From the NCBI RefSeq assembly GCF_031143425.1, contig NC_090439.1, forward strand, positions 640,151,465 to 640,215,464: a stretch of 64,000 nucleotides of DNA, read 5' to 3'. The position numbers and the translations under genes are program-made. The DNA comes from Pleurodeles waltl (Eukaryota; Chordata; Amphibia; Caudata; Salamandridae). Below, piece after piece: positions 1 through 9,451 of this stretch (its first letter is position 1; each line of letters starts with the position of its first letter). The notes under the pieces are model-generated. The model did not search any database and had not been told where the DNA came from. It was given only the letters and a program-made list of their open reading frames with translations.

Positions 1-579
1 TGTAGGAGTCAATAATGAGAGTTAGATTACATTTTTTAAACTTTTATTTAAATTATTTTAGTAATTGAATTCTTTATTAGCAGGTAATTAAAAATTCAGT
101 ATTATTACAGAACAAAGCCTGAAGCGCGTTCCATGCAATATAGCCCTATTCTAAGCTAAATAAGTGAAAAATAGCATCAACAGCTCTTGTATCAGGAGGT
201 GAAAGCATGAAAGCTGTAACAAAACTTCCCATAAAGAGAGGTTCAAGAAACTCAGTGAAGTCTCAGAACAGCACAAATTCAGTAGCAATGGTATCTCCCA
301 GAATGAATCTGAGATGTATCAGCAAAGATTCTGAGTTAGAGTGTGTCTGAGTCGAAGTACTCTCAAGAAAGTCTCCAAGAGAGACTCTGAAGCAGTCTAA
401 GAAGAAAGAGCCTGCGACTGCATACTTCTTCTCTCTCACGCCCTCTCTTTTCTCTCTAATCTGGAAACATGCATTTAAACAACAAAAAGTAACTACAAGC
501 TGCAACATTTTGTAAGTTTCATTGTGATATCTTCTTGTCTGGACCAATAGCAGACAATGTCTTCATGGGAATAGGGCAG
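1..579. other. Unassigned repeat-like DNA
   Basis: AT-rich at first, then a purine-rich patch (about 200-400) and a CT-rich patch (about 420-460). I find no coding motif, no terminal repeat and no match to other parts of the window. A 94-codon open frame on the minus strand has no recognisable domain. Confidence 0.4.
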
Positions 580-1720
580 TGTTAGAAATGGGGTCTCTAA
601 TTGGCAGTCAGTTTACACCCTGTCCAAGTAGGGACCCTCACTCTAGTCAGGATAAGGGAGATACCACTGCTCACCACCTTGGTAGCTTGGCACATGCAGT
701 CAGGCTTATCTCAGAGGCAATGTGTAAAGTATTTGCACAAACACACACAAGAACACAGTGAAAACATCACAAAAGTACTCCATTGCAGTTTAGAAAAATA
801 GCCAATATTTACCTAAATCAAACAAGACCAAAACAACAAAAATCCAACATACATAAGTAGAAATATGAACTTTCAAAGATGAAATCCTCGTAAAAACACT
901 GAAAAACACAATAGCTCCAACTGGGGTTATCACAACATCGTTTGTGGAGTCACTCCCAACAGTCCGACGCCACTCATTGAGAGGGTGGCACCAGTCATGG
1001 AGTCGCATGGGCTCCCAGGTACATTACCTTTGGTAACAAAGAAAACAAGCCAGTGCATGGAGCTGGGGAGGTGGGGCGATGCTGGATCTGGTGCAGCGTC
1101 GGTTCCTTAATGCAGAGCAGGGGAGGTGATGCTGTGTTGGTGCAAGGCGTCCGTCCCTGACGATCCAGCGGGGTCGATAAATCCATCAGGTCAAGATGCA
1201 TTGAGGCGCTGGAGCAGAGTCAGGTGTCAGGGCACTCAGGACTCACAAAGTTGCGGGACATCAGCAGGGCTGCAGCCACATCAGGCCTGCGATGTCAATC
1301 ATGATCGTCACACTCCAGCGGGGACCACAGCTTTGGGTGCAGGTGGCGTAGTGGAGCCAGTCAACGGCATCGTCCTGGAGTTGTCCGGAGTCGGTGTACC
1401 TGGGTCTTCTTGTTTTTAGGTCAGCTTGCACTCCCAAAGACCCAGAGACTGGAATAGGCATCACTTAGCGAGTTAGGGTCCACAACAAGCAAACCCTGAG
1501 GCTGGTAGGCAAAGTCTTTGATGTCCCTGAGATTTCTTGACAGGAGGCAAGCTCAGTCCAAGCCCATGGGACTACCTAGTTCTACCTTAGGGGTGACTTA
1601 CATGTAGTAAAAGGGAAGGTTTGGGACTGGCAAGTGGGTACACTTGTTATGTTGAATTGTTAGTGCAAAACTGCACACACAGACACTGCAATGGCACGTC
1701 TGAGACATGTTTACAAAGTA
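580..1720 (-). mobile_element. Truncated long LTR, family of the 7154-15570 element
   Basis: Begins with TGTTAGAAATGGGG, as do the LTRs at 7154 and 13331. It stays alignable by eye through the block around 600-760 (a GTAGCTTGGCAC-like motif, CACTCTAGTCAGG) and again at 1590-1717 (GACTTACATGTAGTAAAAGG, then ACTGCACACACAG). The middle is diverged but keeps CpG-bearing, GC-rich sequence as in the other copies. The LTR terminus ending in CAACA is missing: similarity stops near 1720. The strand follows the coding sense of the complete copy. It is either a diverged subfamily or a solo LTR truncated at its right end. The open frames inside are not supported as genes. Confidence 0.75.
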
Positions 1721-2400
1721 ATTTGAAGAAGAAGAATAAAGAATGTGATTGTCAGCAGTTTAAACTAAATACATGTCTCTGTGAAAACATGGTGGAACGC
1801 CACTTTAGATGCAGCCTTTGGTTATAGGCCTACACAACATATCATACAGGTTAATTGTTAAGTTCTGTTTTAGTAAAAACAGTTCAATACTGGCCTATAC
1901 ACCTATCAGACCTATCATACCCAGGTTTTCACACCTTACTCATGCATGTTTTGTTATTCCCTTCTATATATGTATGTATGTTTGGTTATTTGTAAACACA
2001 AACCTATGTAGAAGTAACATAGTGCCGAACAACAGCGGTTTTCTAAAGATACGATTCAGGGTTGTTTACAAAGAGGCAGAATATAGTAGGTGCTAATTGT
2101 TAACATGTCAAGGGCTCTCTGAAGACATATGCATGCATATGCCTTTAAAATGATAAGAGTCTGGGTCAGATCTCTGTGTTAATGGAGTTGTTCTTTGAAA
2201 GACTGGGGTCATAGATGAGAGGACTTCTTCTTTTTCCTTCTTTTCTTCATTTCCTGGTTTCTATTCTAAGAAGTATCTTTTAGGGTGGCACTATCTACAC
2301 AAGCTGGTTACTGTTCTTGTACCACTATTTGTGATGGCATTTGCTATGATGCATCTGTTTTTGAAGATGTTGCTTTTTTGGAGTGAGCATCACTATAGTT
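1721..2400. other. Unassigned AT-rich DNA
   Basis: Nothing recognised apart from a short palindromic ATGCATGCAT-type stretch near 2128. No domain in any frame. Confidence 0.4.
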
Positions 2401-3660
2401 CCTTCAAGGATGGGGTGATTTGTTCAAACCATTTCAGCCCTTTGTTGAGGTGTACCAAAGAGTGTATTATGCTTTATAGTGAGAATTAGAGTGATATCTT
2501 AAAGAAGGAGAATGGGGTGCTGGCGCCATCAAGGTGTGAGAGGGATGAGGCATGGGCAATTATTCTAAAGTTGGATCTTAGGAACTAGGTGGTGCCATGC
2601 TGTATTTGAGTTCTTAGCAATGGGTTCTTTGAGTTTTCCTTGAAAAATTTCAAACCATTTTGCAATGAATGCAAGCTGAGGTGAAGTTGTCCATGTTTGT
2701 TTCAGAAAGGCAAATTGAATTTGCAGTTGTTCTGTTGGATTGAGTTGTATGTGAATATTGAACATCCAGTTCTGAATAAGAGGTTTTGAATCACTGAATG
2801 TCATGATCATTGTAGAGTTTCAGATACGGTTCTCTACATTCAGCATATTTGTGTATCTATATGCTACCAAGGGATTCCATCTAGATGGTGAAGATGGTGG
2901 GCAACAAGATGGAGCCCGCAGGCAGTCTACAGGGGGCTGGGACTTTTTGGGATTCTGAAGTAAGCCTCTGGATGAATTGATGACAGTTGGCAAGGTGTAC
3001 CATGACAGTGAGAAATTAAAAAAATACATGCATGTTTTAAACGCTTATATCAGTGCTTGATGACCAACTTTTTCAAAGGCCTTTGAGAGATGGAGAAGAA
3101 TCAAGAGGCAGGGATCATTCTTATTTGTAATCAACAAGGCGTTATTGCAGTTTTCTCAACAGTATTTAGAGGAAGGTGGTTGGCATGATCATTAGGATCC
3201 AATGTGGGCTTTTCCAGGAGTGCAAGCGGGAGCACCATTGTTTTGGAGTTTTCTGGGAATGATCCCTTATCAAAAGAGGTGTTGACATTTTTCAGAAAGG
3301 CTGTGAGAGCATCTCTAAGAAGGGACTATACAATGGATAAGTGTTGGGTGTTTGCTTCATAGCTAGCTGTCTTGAGGGAGCTGAATTTGTTGATGAAGTC
3401 AGTGCAGGTTGTTCAGTTGAAGGTGGTTCTGGGAAGGTCTCTGGTGAAGCTCATATGTTCAGCCTTTGGGTAAAGTAGTGGTCAAAGGCATTGCTTTTAC
3501 CACTTGAATGTGGGACATTAGAGTCTGGCAGGGGAATGGCTGCCTTTTAGAGTGCTTTGCTTCTATTGGAAGCTTTCAGATGTTGGTTCTTTACAAACTG
3601 GTTTTGGCTGAGGTGAGAAAGCAACTGAATGCAGAGTTATTTTAGTTGAGTAAGGTTGTA
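2400..3660 (-). pseudogene. Degenerate LINE reverse transcriptase (CR1/L2/Rex1 group)
   Basis: On the minus strand, 2881-2915 reads GSILLPTIFTI, then a stop, then MESLG. This corresponds to the conserved RT block QGSILSPxLFNIYMxPLG of jockey-superfamily LINEs. Upstream on the same strand, around 3060-3330, are remains of the block with KGSFPEN, LLEKPTLDP and a terminal VEK, which precede the RT core in these elements. Many stops and frameshifts are present and neither end can be fixed. In autonomous relatives the protein reverse-transcribes its own RNA at a nicked target. This copy cannot encode it. The 81-codon minus frame at 2565-2810 may be a distorted downstream part. Confidence 0.7.
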
Positions 3661-3924
3661 ATGATCTGAGTCAATTTCAGTTTTTTTTATTTTATTCTCT
3701 CATATTTTGCACTGAGGTTGTCATAACATGCCATGTTTGTCAGTGGACTATTTAAAGCCAGTAATAACATTAAATTCATTGGATAAAAAATGCCTCAGGA
3801 TAAATATTATAATATATGTTAAGGCACAAACAATGAAAACAGTTAAACTCACCTTTAAACCTCCATCCACTGTCCCATTTGTGGTTTCATTAAGTTTTAT
3901 CAGAACCTGCCTTGTTCAGTACAT

Positions 3925-4097
3925 TGGGCCTGATTACAACTTCGGAAGAGGGGATCACTCCGTCCCATTTGTGACAGATATCCCGCCCACTGAATTACGA
4001 GTTCCATAGGATATAATGGACTCGTATTTCGGCAGGTGGGATATCCGTCTCATTTGGGATGGAGTAATCCCCCCCACTGAAGTCGTAATCAGGCCCA
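3925..4097. mobile_element. Foldback MITE, 173 bp
   Basis: Ends are long imperfect inverted repeats: TGGGCCTGATTAC at the left and GTAATCAGGCCCA at the right. Inside, a second inverted pair surrounds GGTGGGATATCCGTC-type sequence, so nearly the whole element can fold into one hairpin. No coding potential. The termini resemble those of the element at 55538-55884 (GGCCCTAATTACGAGT), which suggests one non-autonomous DNA-transposon group. The target duplication is unclear. Confidence 0.7.
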
Positions 4098-4690
4098 TAG
4101 TCTTTGATGGTATATGTTTTCATGGTCCTTTGTTCAGGACAGTACCAAAATGCACACATTACACAGATGTCTAAGAGGATATCCGATCAGATGTATAGTC
4201 AACTTCCAACACTTTCAGCCCTCTATTACAAGTGATGGAATGGCTAAAAAAAAAACAAGCCTATCATAAACAACGCAAAATATAGCTACTGCTCAGTGGC
4301 TTATCGAAACTTGAGGGGGCCCACCCCTGCAAAGTACATGGAGGGAGGACCCCCCCACCCCAGCCCACCACCTGCCAGTTTTGCTGAGGAGGCCCCTGGT
4401 GGTCAGGGGCCCCCCCACACTGCGGGGACTCATGTTATGCCAATGATACTGCTGCTCCCTTCATGATTGAAATTCTTTATTTCAATCTTGTACTATCAAG
4501 ATGATGTAGTGAGGCTACTCGTAGGTGACCTAAGGTAAAATTGAAGAACAATTGTAATGAACATTTTACCTTGAAACTCCAACTTAAATATTTTTTAACT
4601 GAGACAATTTATTCAGAGAAACAAATGCATTCTTTCCAAACTATATGCTCTCTTACCAAATTAGCATATTTACTTTAAAGAGTGCATAAA
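4098..4690. other. Unassigned, with a short GC-rich block
   Basis: Contains a C/G-rich block at about 4310-4440 and otherwise AT-rich sequence. No terminal repeats or coding motifs found. Confidence 0.35.
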
Positions 4691-6240
4691 TATAATTCAT
4701 AGCATTTTCGTAAAGATTAACGAAGTCTAAAAATTCTGACAATTATCATAGGGTCTCCAAGAGTTCACCAACATTTTTCAGCTGTTTCCTTCATTCACTA
4801 TAATCCACTTAATCAAAATGACATTACAACAAATAACTACAAAACAATGTTATGTGTTTAGTTGCCCCGGTATTAAAAATTTATTTTATCCAAATGTATT
4901 CCTTCTGACCAGCCTAGTTTGCCATGTGTAGGGAAATGGTGACCATTCCCACTCTTAGTATGGGGAACATAGTGCCGTATCAGCTTTCAGGGATGAAAAA
5001 ATTGTGTTGCCAAAAAGCCAAACCATTTTTGACAGCTCCCATCCTTCGTATATTAAATACCGTCATCATTATACGTATTTTTTATAAAATTTCTCTGAGC
5101 CGCTCAGTAGCAGAGAGCAACTTCCGGCAGTACTAATAATATATTTCCACGTTGACAGCTCCCACCTTATTGACTTAGTGGATGAAGTGTACCAGGGAGT
5201 TGTCAGCCGTCCAGCCGATTCTCATTGTGTCTCTAAGGGGTCACAGAGTTGCTTTTGACAGCTCCCCCCCTTTATTCACAGTATCCCAAAACAGTATGTA
5301 CTGCCATACAGATATAGGGCATCGCTTCCGAGAGGATAGAGGCTTCCACTAATGTTGAAAAGCCATATTAGTCGTGGTCCTCCTAAGCCCATCTCCCAAA
5401 CAGGAGGTTACTCACTGCGTTCTGTGAGAGTAGAGGTCTCTCTGACCCACTGGTCATCCACAAGGCCAGATTGTTGTTGTGTGGTGGGTGGTCAGAGTTT
5501 AAGAAAGTATTCATCGAGAGAGAAGTGGGACAGGGCTACAATACAAATGGAGTGGCAGTGTCTGCCATCTTGGAGTGGTGTTAATAAACAGAAAGCCACT
5601 CTACTAACACTGAATCTATCAGGTTGAAACCACCTAGATAATAGTATATCAACGGGATGGATGAAAAATAAAATAACTTTTTAGGAGAACTCCTGTTTAG
5701 GGGGAGTCAAAGTTAACAATAGTATGAAAAAATGCAGTAGTGCACCCAGCCATACTCAAACATTCTGGGTATCCCCTCTTTATTATAGGGAAAGGAATTT
5801 CTCTCAGAGGACTAGCTCTGACCATGGAATATCATCATTTAATCCCCTGATATGTGTCTGTAGCTTAAAAACCCAGCATTGTTCCATGACAAATAGTCAT
5901 TTTTTGATGTCTTGAGTACCAGGTAAGGTATATATCCTTGGTGTATATACGGACATCTTCCTTTCAAAACCAACTTTGATTTGATTAAGTGGAATGTAGT
6001 GAGTGAAGGACGCAGCAGAAAAACTTTGGTGAACTCTTGGAGACCCGTCAACAATTTTCTGAATTATTAGACTCTGTTAATCTTTACAAAAATGCAAACA
6101 ATGATGCTGTTACTCAGAGTACGAAGGGTGGGTGCTATCAACAACAGTTTGGTCTGTCTGAGTGATAGTAATCACAGGTTTGGTTTACCACAAAATGAGG
6201 GCGGGAGCTGTCAATAATCATTCTCCACTATGAAACTGCA
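4691..6240. repeat. Cluster of inverted and direct short repeats
   Basis: The segment around 4710-4830 is the reverse complement of about 5975-6095 (shared GGTGAACTCTTGGAGACC and TTAATCTTTAC). The motif TTGACAGCTCCC occurs forward at 5029, 5152 and 5255, and reversed (GGGAGCTGTCAA) at 6203, with a degenerate reversed copy near 6129. The order of blocks is not a simple palindrome, because the GGGAGCTGTC motif lies on the same side of the TTAATC block in both arms. It may be two copies of one element in opposite orientation, or one element with subterminal repeats. No protein is encoded. Confidence 0.5.
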
Positions 6241-6589
6241 GTTTTCCGATTGATTAGGAAGGCGAGGCTAGGATCTCTACCGACCATGTTAAGACATAAG
6301 ACTAATATAACCAGTTTATGATATTACATTTCTTCTAGCATTCTTGGCACTGGGGGTAGTAGCATCCATAAACTTCAGAGGGGCCCGTATCTGCAGAGAG
6401 GAGGGTAAGAGATTTCCTGTCACTAGGCACTAGATGTGTATGGGTGGATCTTACCTCACCCCCTGGGTAACACAGGAGTTAGATGCACTTCAAGTTTGGC
6501 CTCACAATTAAGGGCTCTCTCTGCGTTTGTGCATGAAAACACCTAATCAGGAATATATAAGATTATAATATATGACTGTCTATTATGTT

Positions 6590-6815
6590 TTACAGGTCAT
6601 CACAGAGAGTGGGAATTTAATCAGCACGTGCAGAACTAATATTTCAATAGCAATAATAATAAAGAAAATTAGATAGAGTGTCATTAAACACAAGTTCAAG
6701 TTTTCCTGCCTGGCCATTAAACCTAGATTCCTAACTAATCTAATTACTGAAAGGATTTCATGAAACAAATGTCAGAAGTACAGAACTTCTGTAGAAGTTT
6801 CTTTTAAGAGAGATG
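6590..6815 (-). repeat. 3' LTR remnant of the endogenous retrovirus (U3 part)
   Basis: Aligns by eye with 25945-26114 joined to 26745-26791 (shared GAATTTAATCAGCA, GCAGAACTAATATTTCAAT, AAGTTTTCCTGCCT, ATTAAACCTAGATTCCTAA and AGAACTTCTGTAGA). The two copies flank the gag-pol-env remnants at the expected ends, so they are most simply the 3' and 5' LTRs of a minus-strand provirus. Similarity stops near 6590, so R and U5 appear lost or replaced here. The exact LTR end near 6815 is not resolved. Confidence 0.65.
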
Positions 6816-7021
6816 TAACTAGTATGAAGCCACTTCAGAAAATAGAGTGTGAGGTCTGTACCTCAATGAGGTCCACTCTGATCAAAGGGAATCTGAATCT
6901 ACAACTAGCCAAACCACACGTAAATCTTGATTCTTCCAGAAGCTGACATCTCCGCCAAAACCTTCCACTGAACAACCATCAATCATTTGTCTAATTGACA
7001 GCTAAGCCTTTTGAAATTAAA

Positions 7022-7153
7022 TCAGTTTGAGCTTGGTTTACTCACCTGCTCTGGAATTTCAGATGGGAGATCAACTGGCATCTCCAAGTTACTCCTCTCG
7101 ACCTTGGTAACACGCCTTGTCATGCCTTCTTCTCTTCTTTGAACAATAGCCTC
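7022..7153 (-). pseudogene. Downstream half of a split 75-codon open frame (host exon or ERV 3' ORF)
   Basis: Read on the minus strand, this stretch is open from 7153 to a TGA at 7024-7022. Its other half lies at 15571-15671, beyond the inserted LTR element. Counting one copy of the 5-bp target duplication, the two halves are in the same frame (228 nt including the stop). It lies between env and the 3' LTR, where complex retroviruses place extra genes, but I recognise no family. A CAGGTGAGT splice-donor-like site lies just before the stop, so a spliced exon is an alternative. The frame is short and chance is not excluded. Confidence 0.35.
7149..7153. repeat. Target-site duplication GCCTC (left)
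   Basis: GCCTC directly precedes the LTR start TGTTAG and is repeated directly after the other LTR end CCAACA at 15571-15575. Five bases is a usual duplication length for LTR elements. Confidence 0.92.
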
Positions 7154-9413
7154 TGTTAGAAATGGGGTTTTTGGTTGGCAGTCAGGTTGCCCTCTGTCCA
7201 AGCAAGAACCCTCACTCTAGTCAGGGTAAGTCACACACAATCCAAAATCAGCCTGTGCTCACCCTCCGGTAGCTTGGCACGAGCAGTCAGGCTTAACTTA
7301 GAAGGCAATGTGTAAAGCATTTGTGCAATAAATCATACAACACCATAGCATAACACCACAAAAATACACCACACAGTATTTAGAAAAATATATAATATTT
7401 ATCTGGGTATCTTCAGGTCAAAAACGATCAAAGTTGCAATACGAATTTGTAAAGATATCACTGAAAAGTGATATTAAGTGTCTTTAAGTCTTTAAAAAGC
7501 AATAAAGTGTCTTTCAAGCGCAGAGTACCTGGTTTCTGGTGGGAAATCTCCTCAGAGGGCCACAGGAGAAGAGATGCGTGGAAAACGGGGTGTGTGCGTC
7601 GATTTCTCCTCAGCACACACGGACTTGCGTCGTTCTTTTCCACGCGGGGAAGTCGGGCGTCGTTTTCCGGCGCGCAGACAGTCTCTTTTTGTGGATCGCG
7701 GGGATTACCAGATGTCCCGGGTCTGTGAGTGAATTCTCCTGCTTGTTTTCCGGCTGCGCGTCGTTCTGCGGGGCTGCGCGTCGAAGTTTCGATCTCACGG
7801 TAGGCGTCGCGTCGATTTCTCCTTGGAAGTCGGGCGGCGTTGTCCTTGCGAGGCCGTGCGTCGAAATTTTGGGTCTCACGGCAGGCGTCGCGTCGATTTC
7901 TCCTTGGAAGTCGGGCGGCGTTGTCCTTGCGAGGCCGTGCGTCAAAGATTCGCGCTCACGGTAGGCGTCGCGTCGATTTCTCCTGGAAAGTCGGGCGGCT
8001 TTGTCCTTGCGAGGTTGTGCGTCGAAGTCTCGATCGTCCCGAGGGCGTCGCGTCGATCAGCGTCGGTGTGCGGCGTTTTTCTTGCCGCGAAACAAGCTGT
8101 GCGTCGAAATTTTAGACGCACAGAGCGTCCCAGTGAAAGGAAGAAGTCTTTTTGGTCCTGAGACTTCAAGGAACAGGAGGCAAGCTCTATCCAAGCCCTT
8201 GGAGAGCACTTTCACAGCCAGACAAGAGTTCAGCAAGGCAGCAGGGCAACAGCAAGGCAGCAATCCTTTGTAGAAAGCAGACAGGTGAGTCCTTTGAGCA
8301 GCCAGGCAGTTCTTCTTGGCAGGATGTAGTTTCTGGTTCAGGTTTCTTCTCCAGCAAGTGTCTGATGAGGTAGGGCAGAGGCCCTGTTTTATACTAAGTT
8401 GTGCCTTTGAAGTGGGGGTGACTTCAAAGAGTCTCTAAGAAATGCACCAAGTTCCCTTTCAGCTCAATCCTGTCTGCCAGAGTCCCAGTAGGGGGTGTGG
8501 CAGTCCTTTGTGTGAGGGCAGGCCCTCCACCCTCCCAGCCCAGGAAGACCCATTCAAAATGCAGATGTATGCAAGTGAGGCTGAGTACCCTGTGTTTGGG
8601 GTGTGTCTGAGTGAATGCACAAGGAGCTGTCAACTAAACCTAGCCAGACGTGGATTGAAGGGCACAACAAGATTTTAGTGCAAAGAAATGCTCACTTTCT
8701 AAAAGTGGGATTTCTAGAATAGTAATATTAAATCCGACTTCACCAGTCAGCAGGATTTTGTATTACCATTCTGGCCATACTAAATATGACCTTCCTGCTC
8801 CTTTCAGATCAGCAGCTGCCACTTCAACAGTGTATGAGGGCAGCCCCAAGGTTAGCCTATGAAAGGAGCAGGCCTCACAGTAGTGTAAAAACGAATTTAG
8901 GAGTTTCACACTACCAGGACATATAACTACACAGGTACATGTCCTGCCTTTTACCTACACCGCACCCTGCTCTAGGGGTTACCTAGGGCACACATTAGGG
9001 ATGACTTATATGTAGTAAAAGGGGAGTTCTAGGCTTGGCAAGTACTTTTAAATGCCAAGTCGAAGTGGCAGTGAAACTGCACACACAGGCCTTGCAATGG
9101 CAGGCCTGAGACAGGGTTAAGGGGCTACTGAGGTGGGTGGCACAACCAGTGCTGCAGGCCCACTAGTAGCATTTAATCTACCTGCCCTAGGCACATGTAG
9201 TGCACTCTACCAGGGACTTACAAGTAAATTAAATAGTCAATCATGGATAAACCAATCAGTAGTACAATTTACCCAGAGGGCATATGCACTTTAGCACTGG
9301 TTAGCAGTGGTAAAGTGCCCAGAGGTCAAAAGCCAACAACAACAGGTCAGAAAAAATAGGCGGAAGGAGGCAAAAAGTTTGGGGATGTCCCCGTCAAAAA
9401 GCCAGGTCCAACA
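7154..9413 (-). repeat. 3' LTR of the non-autonomous element (2,260 bp)
   Basis: Starts TGTTAG and ends CCAACA. It is 20 bp longer than its partner because CTGCGCGTCGTTCTGCGGGG, a near-duplicate of its flank, is present at about 7750-7775. A TATA box (TTTTATA read on plus) is at 8387-8393. By position, the part between 8380 and 7154 would be the transcribed R-U5 side. That side carries a CpG-rich array of about 80-bp repeats. Open frames on both strands here (for example 7539-7964 and 7823-8161) come from the repeat array and are not credible genes. Confidence 0.93.
7800..8070. repeat. CpG-rich 80-81-bp tandem repeat in the LTR
   Basis: GCGTCGCGTCGAT recurs at 7804, 7885, 7965 and 8045, a spacing of 80-81 bases, with GAAGTCGGGCGGC and TTGTCCTTGCGAGG in each unit. 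About four units are visible, the last diverged. The same array is at about 13950-14220 in the other LTR. The high CpG count is striking in an element so recently inserted. Confidence 0.88.
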
Positions 9414-9430
9414 TGACCCCCTACCAGCCT
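9414..9430 (-). promoter_or_regulatory. Candidate polypurine tract next to the 3' LTR
   Basis: The minus strand reads GGCTGGTAGGGGGTCA immediately before the LTR start. The G-rich run is in the right place to prime plus-strand DNA synthesis, but it contains T and C and is weak. Confidence 0.4.
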
Positions 9431-9451
9431 AAAGCCAGGGGAGAACAATCA

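Noticed and set aside
1126..1464. Overlapping frames of 97 and 67 codons
   Set aside because: Inside the LTR fragment at 580-1720, on opposite strands, no domain.
7468..8273. Several overlapping open frames of 86-141 codons on both strands (repeated at 13635-14430)
   Set aside because: They lie in the CpG-rich tandem repeat of the LTR, overlap each other in every frame and contain no domain.
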